A stretch of DNA of 64,000 nucleotides from DASXZH01 sp963829965 (GCA_963829965.1 CAWHLK010000021.1:1-64000); one strand, 5' to 3'. Shown: positions 27,851 to 36,802, numbered from the stretch's first letter. Numbers and translations are program-made. The notes: generated by a model from the letters alone, not told the origin.

Positions 27851-29611
27851 ATGGCTAGTAACGTGAATATCGATGTCTTGATTGTCGGCGGAGGGCTCGG
27901 AGGTGTTTCTGCCGCGCTAGCGGCTTCTTCGCTTGGCGTAAGCGTGATGCTGGTGGAATCCAGCAACTGGCTAGGAGGGCAGCTCACCGGTCAGGGCGTT
28001 TGTACGCCCGATGAAGACGCTCTCAATGGCCTGCCCGTTGTGGAAATGTACGGCTCCACTGCCACTTACCGAGATCTCAAACACCGCATCCGCGAATGGT
28101 ATCGCAACAACGCGGCTCTCAGTGCAACCGGCAATACTCAGACTTTGCTGAACATCGGGCGGTGTTGGGTGAATACCGGCTTCGCCGTCGAACCAGGCGT
28201 GGCGGTGGTTGTACTTAACCAGATGCTTTCCGAGTTGAATGTAACTCCCATTCTCAACGCAAGTGTTTCCGGCGCAACCTTGAACGGCCGATTGATCGGT
28301 CCGGTCACGGTTACCGAGTCGGATGGGACTACGACCGTCGTCAGCGCCAAGTTCATTCTGGACGCGACTGAAACCGGCGACCTGCTCCCGATGTTTGGAC
28401 TTCAGCACGTCATTGGAGCGGAGGCTCAATCGGATACGGGCGAACCGGATGCGCCGGCCGACTGCGCCCATCCTGAGTGGATCCAGCCCGTGACCTATCC
28501 GTTCGCCCTGGTTCACCGTCCGGCCGGGGAAAACTACACGATTCCCGAACCGGCCAACTACGACGCGATCAAAGCGGCACAGAACTTTTCCCTGGTCGAT
28601 GGCGCGATTACCGCGATGTTCACCGGCCCGGCCCCCTTCTGGACGTATCGGCGAATCGTGGACCACACGCTGTTCAATGACCCTAACTATCCGTATGATT
28701 TGGCCACGATCAACGTTGCCGCGAACGACTACAAGGGGGGCATCTATCCGGACGATAACAATCCAGGCAACAATTCCGCCGTTTTGGCCGCGGCCCGCCA
28801 GGCTTCGCTGGCTTACCTCTACTGGCTGCAGACCGAAGCGCCGAGAGACGACGGCAACCCTTCTCCCGGTTGGCCCGAACTGATGCCAGCGACTTACTTT
28901 TTCAACACGGCGGATTCAATCTCCCCCGCTCCCTATATACGCGAATCGCGAAGAATCAAGGGCCTTTATCGCGTTCTGGAAAGTGACATCTCCGCTGCCA
29001 ACAACCCCGGGATGCGTGCCAAAGTGTTCGCAGACTCTTGCGGAATCGGCAACTACGCGATGGACGTGCACGCGGGGGCGAATGGCGGCGTCGAGGTCCA
29101 GCAACCAACGAAGCCCTACCAGATTTCGGCCAAGTCCCTGGTCCCGAACGATTGCGACAATCTGATCGCTTCCGGAAAATGCCTTGGCGTGACTCACATC
29201 ACGAACGGCGCCTATCGGCTGCATCCGCAAGAGTGGAACGTGGGCGAGGCGGCGGGGGCTCTTGCTGCCTTTTGTGTCCACACGTCCAGCACGCCTGCCC
29301 AGGTTGTGAGTGGCGACCCGCTTTTGGCCCAATATCAGAACACGATCATGAATCGCGGCGTCCCGCTCTTTTGGTGGAGCGACGTGCTTGGCAACCCGTT
29401 CTGGAACCACATCCAAATGTGCGGGGCAAGAGGGGCTTTTGTTGGTGATCCGGGAACATTGGCGTTCAACCCCTCAGGCGTATTTGACGCGGATGCGCAG
29501 GCAAATATTGCAGGGCAATACCCGGGTGTGACGTTTAACTGGCCAACGGATCCGTTCACCCGCGCGCAAGCGGCCCAGGTAATTGCGAACCAGATGGGGT
29601 GGGTGCAGTAG
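27851..29611 (+). CDS. FAD-dependent oxidoreductase with SLH-like C-terminus
   Basis: A 586-aa flavoprotein of the FAD_oxidored family (PF12831 type). The dinucleotide-binding motif GGGLGGVSAALAASSLG is at the N-terminus, followed by ESSNWLGGQLTGQGV, usual for this family. Mid-protein YIRESRRIKGLYRVLESDI and the later NLIASGKCLGVTHITNGAYRLHP (read in parts) are family blocks. The last 20 residues, WPTDPFTRAQAAQVIANQMG, look like the second half of an SLH motif. I chose ATG 27851 because GATAAGGAAA sits before it and the longer frame adds no homology. The substrate is unknown; I see no clear signal peptide. Confidence 0.85.
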   Translation: MASNVNIDVLIVGGGLGGVSAALAASSLGVSVMLVESSNWLGGQLTGQGVCTPDEDALNGLPVVEMYGSTATYRDLKHRIREWYRNNAALSATGNTQTLLNIGRCWVNTGFAVEPGVAVVVLNQMLSELNVTPILNASVSGATLNGRLIGPVTVTESDGTTTVVSAKFILDATETGDLLPMFGLQHVIGAEAQSDTGEPDAPADCAHPEWIQPVTYPFALVHRPAGENYTIPEPANYDAIKAAQNFSLVDGAITAMFTGPAPFWTYRRIVDHTLFNDPNYPYDLATINVAANDYKGGIYPDDNNPGNNSAVLAAARQASLAYLYWLQTEAPRDDGNPSPGWPELMPATYFFNTADSISPAPYIRESRRIKGLYRVLESDISAANNPGMRAKVFADSCGIGNYAMDVHAGANGGVEVQQPTKPYQISAKSLVPNDCDNLIASGKCLGVTHITNGAYRLHPQEWNVGEAAGALAAFCVHTSSTPAQVVSGDPLLAQYQNTIMNRGVPLFWWSDVLGNPFWNHIQMCGARGAFVGDPGTLAFNPSGVFDADAQANIAGQYPGVTFNWPTDPFTRAQAAQVIANQMGWVQ

Positions 29612-31436
29612 TTAGACCGGCACTTCGGATCTTCTCTCAGCGACTCTTCTCTCCGAGTGGTCGAGGATCTTCTTTCTGAACCTCAGCTGCTTGGGCGTGG
29701 CCTCTAACAGTTCATCGTCTCGCAGCCAGCTTAGGGCCTGCTCCAAGGAGAACTCCTTGTGCGGATCGAGAGCTACTGTTTGTTCCGAGGTTGCAGACCG
29801 AATGTTGTTCGCCGCTTTCATCTTGGTCGCGTTGACGATCATGTCCTCGTCCCGGCTGCAAGCGCCCACGATCATGCCTGCGTAGAGGTCGGTGCCGACT
29901 TCGTAAAAGAGGGTCCCGCGCTCCATCACGTCTTCATAGGCGTAGCGCGTCAGTTTGCCGGTGTCTTTGGAAATCAGGGAGCCCTGGGTTCGGGAGACGA
30001 TCTCGCCACCGTACGGCCGGTAGCCATCGAAAATGGACGACATGATGCCGAGGCCTCGCGTCATCGTGAGGTAGTTGGAACGGAAACCGATCAAACCACG
30101 CGTGGGGATCACGTACTTCATGCGAGTGGCGCCGCCCTCCGTGTTCGCCATATCCAGAAGCTCGCCCTTGCGGCGGCTAAGATCTTCCATCACCGCGCCG
30201 ACGGAATCTTCTGGCAAGTCCAGGGTCACTTCTTCAAACGGCTCTTGGAGAATTCCGTTTTCCCGATGGAAGATGACTTGCGGGCGCGAAATCTGCATCT
30301 CGAAGCCTTCGCGGCGCATGGTTTCGATGAGGACAGCGAGTTGAAGTTCACCACGGGCGGCTACCTTTACTGTGTCTGGAGGGGCATTGCGATCGATGTG
30401 GATGGAAACGCTGATGACTTCCTCCTTTTCCAACCGCTCTCTAATCTTGTGGATAGTAAGGAACTTGCCGCCGTCCTTGCTCGCAAGCGGCGAGTTATTC
30501 GCGTAAAAGTTCATGGTGAGGGTGCTCGGCTCGACCTTGATTGCGGGAAGCGGCTTCGTAGATTCCGGCGAAGAAATGGTGTCGGAAATGTACACCGGCT
30601 CTATGCCTGACATCATGACAATCTCGCCGGCCGAGGCCGATTCCACTTCCTGAGTTTGGATGCCTTCGTAGACCCAAAGCTTGGTGACATTGAAACCGAT
30701 CTGCTTGTCAGTGCCTTCGCGCGTTTGCGCCAAGCGGTCGCCCACCTTGACGGTCCCGCGCAAAATCTTGCCGCCGAACATGCGGCCGAGGTAATCCGAG
30801 TAGTCCAGGTTGTTAATCTGGATTTGAAATGGTCCGTCTGCTTCCACTGCAGGAGGAGGAACGGCGTTTACGATCATCTCAAACAGTTCGCGCATGTCAG
30901 TTTCACTGCCATCCGGGGAAACGCGGGCAAATCCGCCCGAGCCGCTGGTGAAAAGGTGGGGAAAAGAGATCGTCTTCGCTTGCGCCGAGATCGATGAAGA
31001 GGTCAATCGTTTTGTCGTAGGCGTCCATGGGGCGGGCGCCTTCACGGTCGATCTTATTGATGCAGACGATGGGTTTGAGCTTGTTCTCAAACGCCTTTTT
31101 GAGCACAAACCGGGTTTGGGGCATGGGCCCTTCATTGGCGTCGACGATGAGGAGGACGCCGTCCACCATGGAGAGAACGCGCTCGACTTCGCCACCGAAA
31201 TCGGCGTGGCCGGGCGTGTCTACGATGTTGATCTTCACATCCTTGTAGCGCACGCTCGCGACTTTGGAAAGGATGGTGATGCCCTTTTCGCGCTCGAGTT
31301 CGTTGCTGTCCATCACACGCTCTTGCATGTGCTGGTTCTCACGGAAGATGTGCATTTGACGAAAAATCGCGTCGACCAGCGTTGTCTTGCCATGGTCGAC
31401 GTGCGCGATGATACCGACGTTGCGAATTTGGGGCAT
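29612..31436 (-). CDS. typA: Ribosome-associated GTPase TypA/BipA (frameshifted)
   Basis: Translational GTPase involved in stress-related ribosome assembly. The N-terminal G domain has IIAHVDHGKTTLVDA (P-loop), DTPGHADFGGEVERVL (G3) and CINKIDREGARP (NKID, G4). At about 30962 one A too many breaks the frame after DLGASEDDLF; the protein resumes FPHLFTSGSGGFARVSPDG. Domain II (GRMFGGKILRGTVKVGD), the EF-G-like domains and the BipA C-terminus follow, including RGLIGFRSNYLTMTRG. Total length is about 607 residues. All five domains are present, so the real gene is probably whole. Its stop abuts the convergent FAD gene. Confidence 0.95.
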
Positions 31437-31443
31437 AAGTCAA

Positions 31444-31449
31444 ATTGTA
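31444..31449 (-). promoter_or_regulatory. -10 hexamer for leaderless typA
   Basis: TACAAT on the minus strand ends seven bases before the typA ATG. Confidence 0.5.
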
Positions 31450-31544
31450 CCGGGATGGGGCGGTTCGGCGTTGGAATGATACAAATATGAGGCCATTCTT
31501 AGCACTAAACCCCTCATTTGTTCAGGGAAGGGTGCGAAGGGTTC

Positions 31545-33089
31545 TTATTGATGATCTTTACGAAAGAGGCTTCTGAGCTTTCGTCTAAGCCTTCCTTTAG
31601 CAACGTTGAATGCCATTGTTAGCGTAGGTCTCGAGGACGAGGGCATTTGGCTCAAAGCTCTCCTTGCTCCTGCCGGATTTCCTCCCTCCGCCATGAACTG
31701 AACGTCGAGTAGCCTCAGGGCTTGGTCTTCAGGATAGCGCCTAAGGCCCAAGCTCTGAAGTTGCCGTGCCTGGTCGTTTCGTCCTGTTGATGCCAAAGCG
31801 GTGATCGAATCGGCAAGCATCGCGGGCAACCCCGGAAGATCGCGCAAAAGGATGGCATACACGAAATCCACTTTATCGCCCGCCCCCGTAGCGGAATAGT
31901 AACGGATGGCTTCCGGATAGATCTCCGAAGGAATCGGGGTTCGATTGAAGAGGTCCTGTAGAAGTTCGTAAGCCTGTGGCTCCTGCCTCTCACGTACAAG
32001 CAGCCTAAACTCGAGCACATCTAAAAACGAATCGTTATCGCCAGCAGCCCGGGCCTTAGTGAGTTCAGCTCTAGCTTCTTTGTCCTGCTGGTCCAAGATC
32101 AAATGGCTTATGAGCAGCCGACGTGCGATTCTTGCTATGTGCGGCCCCGCCACTGTAGTGGCGGATCGGAGCTCGCGAATGGCGCCCGCAAGATCTCCTT
32201 TTCGAATGAGGTCGTTCGCTTTCTTAAGGCCTGCACCTGATTTCAAATGAGGCACCGCGTTTTCCGCCCGATCTGCCCATTCTTTGGAAGCTTTTAGGTT
32301 TCCCCGGTGGCGCATAACGGTCGCAAGCGTGCTCATTGCCAGCGGATTCCGTGGATTCAGCTCGAGCGCGTAATTCGCGGCGCGCTCAGCTTCGTCAAAG
32401 TTTGCAGCGGCCTTGAGCGCAAGTGAGAAGTTTGCCCAGAACGAGGCTCCTGTGGGACAAGTAGCGACAGCCTGCCGCAACTCGCTCACTGCCTCTTCAA
32501 GCGACCTACGCTGTAGGGCAACCATTCCCCTGCGATTGTGATACTGGGCAGTACCCACGAACCAATCAGGCGCTTTCGCGAGCATTTGTTCCTGTACCTC
32601 CGCGTTATTTTTTGAGCTGGCGAGAATCAGCGAAGCATATGCGTCCGGGTCTTGCGGATACAGACTGAGGGACCTATGAAACGTTTCCGAGCTGTTCTCA
32701 TAGTCTCCTTCAATGTTTGCAAGATTGGCCTTCGCCCGGAGGACGAGAAAGTGGTCCGGATCGATCGAGATTGCGGCTTCAATCAAGCGGTGGGAATCCT
32801 CGGTCAATGCCATGTACGAGGCGATCTCCGATGCAACTCCTTGGATCGGGGCGCTCGCGTTTAACTTGATCCGGTTCTGGGCGTAGCTCCAAGCCTCTTC
32901 CATTTTGCCCGTCCAGAGCAGAATCAGAGTGGAAAGGGCCTGAAGGTCTTCCGATTCAGGATTATTTTGAAGAAGCTGGTCGACAAACGGCTGCGCTCCC
33001 GCAAAGCCACTTGCAAAAATCGCGTTCCTCGCTTCCTGTGTATGCTTCGGAAGTTCGCGCGGAACCACGCTTCGGTCGTCAGTATCCAC
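31545..33089 (-). CDS. Tetratricopeptide-repeat protein
   Basis: A 514-aa cytosolic protein made of helical repeats. TPR-like units are visible at about residues 110-180 (ALSIDPDHFLVLRAKANL, SLYPQDPDAYASLILAS), 190-290 (VATCPTGASFWANFSLALKA, LELNPRNPLAMSTLATVMR) and more weakly to the end. There is no signal peptide, membrane segment or enzymatic domain. The start is GTG. It is probably a scaffold for protein contacts; no partner is suggested by context. Confidence 0.75.
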   Translation of the reverse strand: MDTDDRSVVPRELPKHTQEARNAIFASGFAGAQPFVDQLLQNNPESEDLQALSTLILLWTGKMEEAWSYAQNRIKLNASAPIQGVASEIASYMALTEDSHRLIEAAISIDPDHFLVLRAKANLANIEGDYENSSETFHRSLSLYPQDPDAYASLILASSKNNAEVQEQMLAKAPDWFVGTAQYHNRRGMVALQRRSLEEAVSELRQAVATCPTGASFWANFSLALKAAANFDEAERAANYALELNPRNPLAMSTLATVMRHRGNLKASKEWADRAENAVPHLKSGAGLKKANDLIRKGDLAGAIRELRSATTVAGPHIARIARRLLISHLILDQQDKEARAELTKARAAGDNDSFLDVLEFRLLVRERQEPQAYELLQDLFNRTPIPSEIYPEAIRYYSATGAGDKVDFVYAILLRDLPGLPAMLADSITALASTGRNDQARQLQSLGLRRYPEDQALRLLDVQFMAEGGNPAGARRALSQMPSSSRPTLTMAFNVAKGRLRRKLRSLFRKDHQ

Positions 33090-33125
33090 CGGCTGAATCT
33101 TGGCACACCGGCTATGATTTATCGA

Positions 33126-34115
33126 CTACGTGACGACAATGGCCGGCTCGCCGACTTCGACTCTTCCGATTCTGGCAGCTCCTTCGATTGAGGTTTTGCT
33201 GAACAAGGCGAGCCCACCGCTGGTTTGCGGATCGACGACGACATGCCCAAGCCACTCGGGCACATCTTCATCAAACGTTATCGCTTCGCCGACAAATGTG
33301 CGGTTTCTTACGCCGCCGCCCGTGGTGTGGCCCTTCTCAATCATTTCCTTGACCGAGGGCAAAAGCGGCAACGCCTTTGAATCAATATGAATCGCGACCT
33401 TGGACGCGCGGCCAACGTTGAACAAATGCCCGGCAAGGCTGAAGCCGGTGATGTCGGTGGCGCACTTCACGCCTGCCGCGAGTCCCTTATCGCGAGCGTT
33501 GTCATTCAGCGTTGACATGGCTTGAATGGCCGCCTCTAAGGCATCGGCTGGGCAATCGTCGTATTTTGCAGCGGTCGTGATGATTCCTGTGCCCAGTGGT
33601 TTGGTGAGATAGATGTCGTCTCCTGGTTCCGCTTCCGTGTTGGCGAACATGTGAGCGGGGTCCACCAGGCCGGTCACGCTCAGCCCGAATTTCGGCTTTT
33701 CATCCTCAATCGAATGTCCTCCAACCACGACCGCTCCTGATTCCGTGGTCTTATCGTACGCGCCCATCAAAACCTGCGCCCAGACTTCAGGCGGCGCGGC
33801 GGCGGGACTGAAACAGCAGAGATTTAACACGGTTAACGGTTTTCCGCCCATGGCGTAAACGTCGCTGAGGGCGTTTGCTGCTGCGATTGCTCCATAGGAA
33901 TAAGGGTCGTCCACGATGGGTGTGAAAAAGTCCACCGTCTGCACCAACGCCTGGTTTTCGGAAATGCGGAAGACGCCCGCGTCGTCGCGGCTGTCGAAAC
34001 CGACGAGCAGGTCGGGGTGAACAGATTTCGGCAGCTTCGAAAGAACCTCGTAGAGCTGAAGCTGGCCAAGCTTGCTCGCGCATCCGGCGCTCGCAACGAG
34101 ATGGGTGAGGCGCAT
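33126..34115 (-). CDS. selD: Selenide, water dikinase
   Basis: Makes selenophosphate from selenide and ATP for selenocysteine or 2-selenouridine synthesis. It is 329 aa. The N-terminal active-site loop is RLTHLVASAGCASKLG: the essential Cys (E. coli Cys17 equivalent) and the following Lys are present, but the second Cys of the usual GCGCK is Ser. SRDDAGVF, LSDVYAMGGKPLTVLNL and VGGHSIEDEKPKFGLSVTG are the family's metal- and ATP-binding blocks. No selA, selB or mnmH gene is in the window, so its end use cannot be told. Confidence 0.95.
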   Translation of the reverse strand: MRLTHLVASAGCASKLGQLQLYEVLSKLPKSVHPDLLVGFDSRDDAGVFRISENQALVQTVDFFTPIVDDPYSYGAIAAANALSDVYAMGGKPLTVLNLCCFSPAAAPPEVWAQVLMGAYDKTTESGAVVVGGHSIEDEKPKFGLSVTGLVDPAHMFANTEAEPGDDIYLTKPLGTGIITTAAKYDDCPADALEAAIQAMSTLNDNARDKGLAAGVKCATDITGFSLAGHLFNVGRASKVAIHIDSKALPLLPSVKEMIEKGHTTGGGVRNRTFVGEAITFDEDVPEWLGHVVVDPQTSGGLALFSKTSIEGAARIGRVEVGEPAIVVT

Positions 34116-34121
34116 ACGGCC

Positions 34122-34127
34122 AGTTTA
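34122..34127 (-). promoter_or_regulatory. -10 hexamer for leaderless selD
   Basis: TAAACT on the minus strand ends six bases before the selD ATG. Confidence 0.5.
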
Positions 34128-34258
34128 CTGGCGGGAGAGAGGTGAAAGCGTAAAGGGTAAAGGCGCCCGAGAGAGGGTGATCGATATCGATGAAAGATCC
34201 CGTCGATTCAATGAAATGCTGGACGTTCATCCCCGCCGATTCCGGCTTTTAGCCTCGC

Positions 34259-34287
34259 TTTACATAATTCTGGCCCCATGTTATAAT
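34259..34287 (+). promoter_or_regulatory. Near-consensus sigma-70 promoter
   Basis: TTTACA and TATAAT (34282-34287) are separated by exactly 17 bases, the closest match to the vegetative consensus I saw in the window. It points at the kelch gene 52 bases downstream, giving a normal leader with a GGGAGG ribosome site. Confidence 0.75.
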
Positions 34288-34339
34288 GCCGCTATTGAGG
34301 TTTCCCAGGACTAGGGGAGGCTTTCAATGGGAGGTCCAA

Positions 34340-34894
34340 ATGAGTAATCGGCTTGAAATCAGCCGTAGGACATTTATTGGCGGGGCGGCTTCGGTTGCGG
34401 CCATACCACTCTTGGTTGGCAAATCCGTGGCGTCGCCCAAAACCGGCCCTGTCGCTAAAAAGAGCAGAGCCCTCGCTCGCGGAGGTCGCCCCCGATTTCT
34501 GCACGCCGCTGCAGCTCTATCGGATGGCCGAGTTCTCGTGTGCGGGGGATACAACACCGACGCAACGAGCCGTGATTTACTTGGTCAGCAGCCTTCGACT
34601 AGCGTCCAAATATTCGACCCTGCTTCGGGCAAGTGGAGCGAGTGCGCTCCCTTAAAGACCCCAAGAGCCAGGCATGCCGCGGTGGGGTTACCCGACGGCC
34701 GCGTGGCAGTTATCGGCGGGTTCTTTAACTCGCCACTGAACTCGGTCGAGATCTACGATCCAATCACAGATCGATGGGCTGCAGGCACGGCTTTGCCCCA
34801 ACCGATTTGCGACCATACCGCCAGTCTCGTTCGAGACGGCATTGTCCTGATGGGTGGACCTACGGGGACACTCGTTTTGAAAGTAAACATATGA
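34340..34894 (+). CDS. Tat-exported kelch-repeat protein (short)
   Basis: A 184-aa protein with a twin-arginine signal: ISRRTFIGGAASVAAIPLLV at residues 6-25 holds SRRTFIG followed by a hydrophobic stretch. After export, three kelch-type units remain, each with a Gly-Gly and a later Tyr/Phe-Asp-Pro: DGRVLVCGGYNTDATS with VQIFDPASGKW, DGRVAVIGGFFNSPLNSVEIYDP (read in parts), and DGIVLMGGPTG. A full beta-propeller needs five to seven blades, so the gene is short or the product assembles. I looked for a continuation in other frames and saw none. Start ATG 34340 follows GGGAGG. Confidence 0.75.
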   Translation: MSNRLEISRRTFIGGAASVAAIPLLVGKSVASPKTGPVAKKSRALARGGRPRFLHAAAALSDGRVLVCGGYNTDATSRDLLGQQPSTSVQIFDPASGKWSECAPLKTPRARHAAVGLPDGRVAVIGGFFNSPLNSVEIYDPITDRWAAGTALPQPICDHTASLVRDGIVLMGGPTGTLVLKVNI

Positions 34895-34921
34895 GCCGGC
34901 GACGGCCATAAGGAGATAGAT

Positions 34922-35326
34922 ATGCCTATTACTATGATTATGGATGGAGTGCCGGCCGTTATCCCGATCGATTCGCTAACGGAAGGCTACAAAGTGAACC
35001 TGCTGGTCCCCGCGGTCAAATACGACGTTCTCACCGTGAACTTCGCTTCGGTCCCCGTTATGCCGGGAATAATGCATTGGGGCGCTGAAGGACACCTCAT
35101 AGCTGGGGTCAGGTTCATTTTTGTTGAAGCCTTGGATGGCGAATCTGAGCCTCCGTTTATGACGATCACGCTCACCGGAGTCCTTATCGAGGAGTTTAAA
35201 TTGAACGCAGGTTCAAGCGGGGAACCCTACGTAACGATGTCCCTATCGTGGGAAAGCATGACAGTGGCAACGACAGGCGTGGGCGGCAGCTCGGCGATGT
35301 TTACACCGGCGGGCCCTCTTGGGTGA
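34922..35326 (+). CDS. Possible Hcp-like beta-barrel protein
   Basis: A 134-aa protein 27 bases after the kelch gene with a strong ribosome site (AAGGAG). It has no signal peptide. The second half, MTITLTGVLIEEFKLNAGSS followed by GEPYVTMSLSWESMTV, follows the pattern of Hcp tube proteins of type VI secretion (ITLKEVLVSS..TGGSGG...E.VTLNFAQVQ), with a plausible N-terminal beta region before it. The match is by eye and remote, so it could be another all-beta protein. No other secretion-system gene is near. Confidence 0.45.
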   Translation: MPITMIMDGVPAVIPIDSLTEGYKVNLLVPAVKYDVLTVNFASVPVMPGIMHWGAEGHLIAGVRFIFVEALDGESEPPFMTITLTGVLIEEFKLNAGSSGEPYVTMSLSWESMTVATTGVGGSSAMFTPAGPLG

Positions 35327-35336
35327 GCGAAATGGA

Positions 35337-35440
35337 GAGTAAACGGTAAATCGTAAACTGTGAAGGGGAGGGAGCAAAGGCGGGCAGGTTTATAGTGGTT
35401 CTCAGACTTGTCTGACTTGTCCGACTCAGCCACGTCCGCC
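35337..35440. repeat. Intergenic dispersed short motifs
   Basis: Contains GTAAACGGTAAATCGTAAAC-type units (35337-35361) and the unit GACTTGTCTGACTTGTCCGA (from 35405). Versions of both occur between genes elsewhere in the window. No coding frame is supported here. Confidence 0.45.
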
Positions 35441-35487
35441 TAGACTTCCCCTTTCTCTCTTACGCTCCTCCGCCGAGCCCCCGTGGA

Positions 35488-35546
35488 GCCTCACGTAAAA
35501 ACCTGACCCAAACTAATCGGTTGCCTCATTTAAAAAGCTGACCGAA
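35488..35546 (+). repeat. Left end of the insertion sequence (two motif copies)
   Basis: Outer copy GCCTCACGTAAAAACCTGAC, then ten bases, then inner copy TTGCCTCATTTAAAAAGCTG-ACCGAA. The transposase stop lies inside the inner copy. Confidence 0.7.
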
Positions 35547-36645
35547 TCTTTGAAATTCACCGAGTTCTAGTTTGATCTTGAGAAGATCCTTTCTTAGCTG
35601 GACGGGGTTGAGGGCGAGGTACGCCTCTTCCAGTTCTTGCTTTTGCTTCTCGCTAAGGATTCCGCTTTCAAGAAGACGGCGGTATGGAGTTTTGGCGACG
35701 TGCTTGCCCTTGGTGCTCGGTTCGAAGAAGTTGACTAGATACCTGAGCAGGCTGTACATGCGGCGAAGTAGATTGAACTGCTCCTCGGTCTCGTAGCGGC
35801 GATACCCAGCATGTTTCCTAACGATCGCGCCATTCTTTTGCTCGATTCTGCATTGGTCGTTCTTGTGATAGGGGCGGCACCGCGTGAGCTGGATTTCCTT
35901 ATCTAAGCAGAACTTATGCAGGTGCCAGTTGAGGAACTCGGATCCGTTGTCTGAGTCGAGTCCCAGCATTTGAAAGGGCAAGCTGCGTCGAATGCCCTCA
36001 AGCGCATTGGTGGTTTCTATTTGCCCTTTGGCTTTAAGCACCCTGAACTCGCTCCACCCGGTTGCGACGTCGGTGTAGCCCACTGTATGGAAGAATGCCC
36101 CCTCGTAACTCTCCCCGCAATGCGCGACGCAGTCGATCTCTCCAAAGCCCGGGCGTGCATCTTCCCAGCCGCCTGCTAGCCTTATCGCGACTTGGCTTTT
36201 AAGCAAGCCGCTTGGGCGTGTGCTGCAGATGCCTTTGCCCTTTAGGTGGCGATGCCTGCTTCAGCAAACGGTTGATCGTCGCCGCGCTCATTTTTAGAAG
36301 CTTGCCCCTGGTCGGCTCGGGCAGGCAGAGTTCGCCATGGCGTTCAAGCGCCTCGACGAACTCCGTCATGAACGGCGCCAGCCGTTTGCCGGTCAGAAAG
36401 TCCGAGAGCTTCCAAACCTTAACCAAAGCGGCCTCCTCGTTCGGGCCGTAGACTCGCTTACGATTGCGAGAAGACCGGGCGCCGCACGAGACCGGCCGCG
36501 CCAGGCGACCGACTGCATACTTGCGGTTCCAACCTGTCGCCTGGCATAACGAGTCCAAAATGCGGCCCTTACCCTTACGGTCAGCCTGCTTGTATTCACG
36601 CTGATACCGAACCACCAAATCACGCCTAGTCGACATGCTCAACAT
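35526..36645 (-). CDS. Transposase, integrase-core type (in two frames)
   Basis: The first frame (36645 to 36199, 148 aa) is a DNA-binding region with basic helices (RRDLVVRYQREYKQADRKGK and TRGKLLKMSAATINRLLKQA). The second (36206 to 35526) is the rve/DDE catalytic core: RPGFGEIDCVAHCGES has the first Asp, MLGLDSDNGSEFLNWHLHKF the second Asp, and KNDQCRIEQKNGAIVRKHAG the Glu. The frames overlap by eight bases at CTTGCTTAAAAGCC. Going from first to second needs a +1 shift (or a base error), after which the protein reads HTPKRLLKSQVAIRL. It is probably one functional transposase of about 370 aa. Confidence 0.85.
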
Positions 36646-36664
36646 ACACCTCCCATGCTTGCGC

Positions 36665-36724
36665 TTGGGTCAGGTTTTTATGTGAGGCAACCGGATCAGT
36701 TTCGGTCAGCTATTAGATGAGGCA
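36665..36724 (-). repeat. Right end of the insertion sequence (two motif copies)
   Basis: Inverted relative to the left end. The inner copy (36665-36690) has the CCTGACCC variant and the outer copy (36701-36724) the GCTGACCGAA variant, so the order of variants is swapped compared with the left end. Confidence 0.7.
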
Positions 36725-36734
36725 GTGCGGCCCC

Positions 36735-36764
36735 TTGCGCACCAACCCCGGACTCGTTCATAAT
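36735..36764 (+). promoter_or_regulatory. Promoter of rpmG-rpmF
   Basis: TTGCGC and CATAAT with an 18-base spacer, starting ten bases after the right end of the insertion sequence and about 40 bases before the rpmG ATG. Confidence 0.5.
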
Positions 36765-36802
36765 AGCAAGGCTGCCGGAAGCTAACCGCAGCAAGAAATG
36801 CC

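Larger units (their letters stand above)
35488..36724 (-). mobile_element. Insertion sequence with DDE integrase-type transposase
   Basis: About 1.24 kb between paired end motifs. Each end holds two copies of a motif of the form GCCTCAnnTAAAAA-sCTGACC: 35488-35510 and 35521-35546 on the left, 36665-36690 and 36701-36724 inverted on the right. One transposase, in two frames, fills the inside. I could not define a target-site duplication. It lies directly upstream of the rpmG promoter. Confidence 0.8.

Noticed and set aside
29759..30610. A 283-codon plus-strand frame over typA
   Set aside because: Antisense shadow of the typA coding region, whose five domains are all visible on the minus strand.
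34922..35326. A type VI secretion or contractile injection cluster
   Set aside because: Only one remotely Hcp-like protein is present; no sheath, baseplate or ATPase gene is near.
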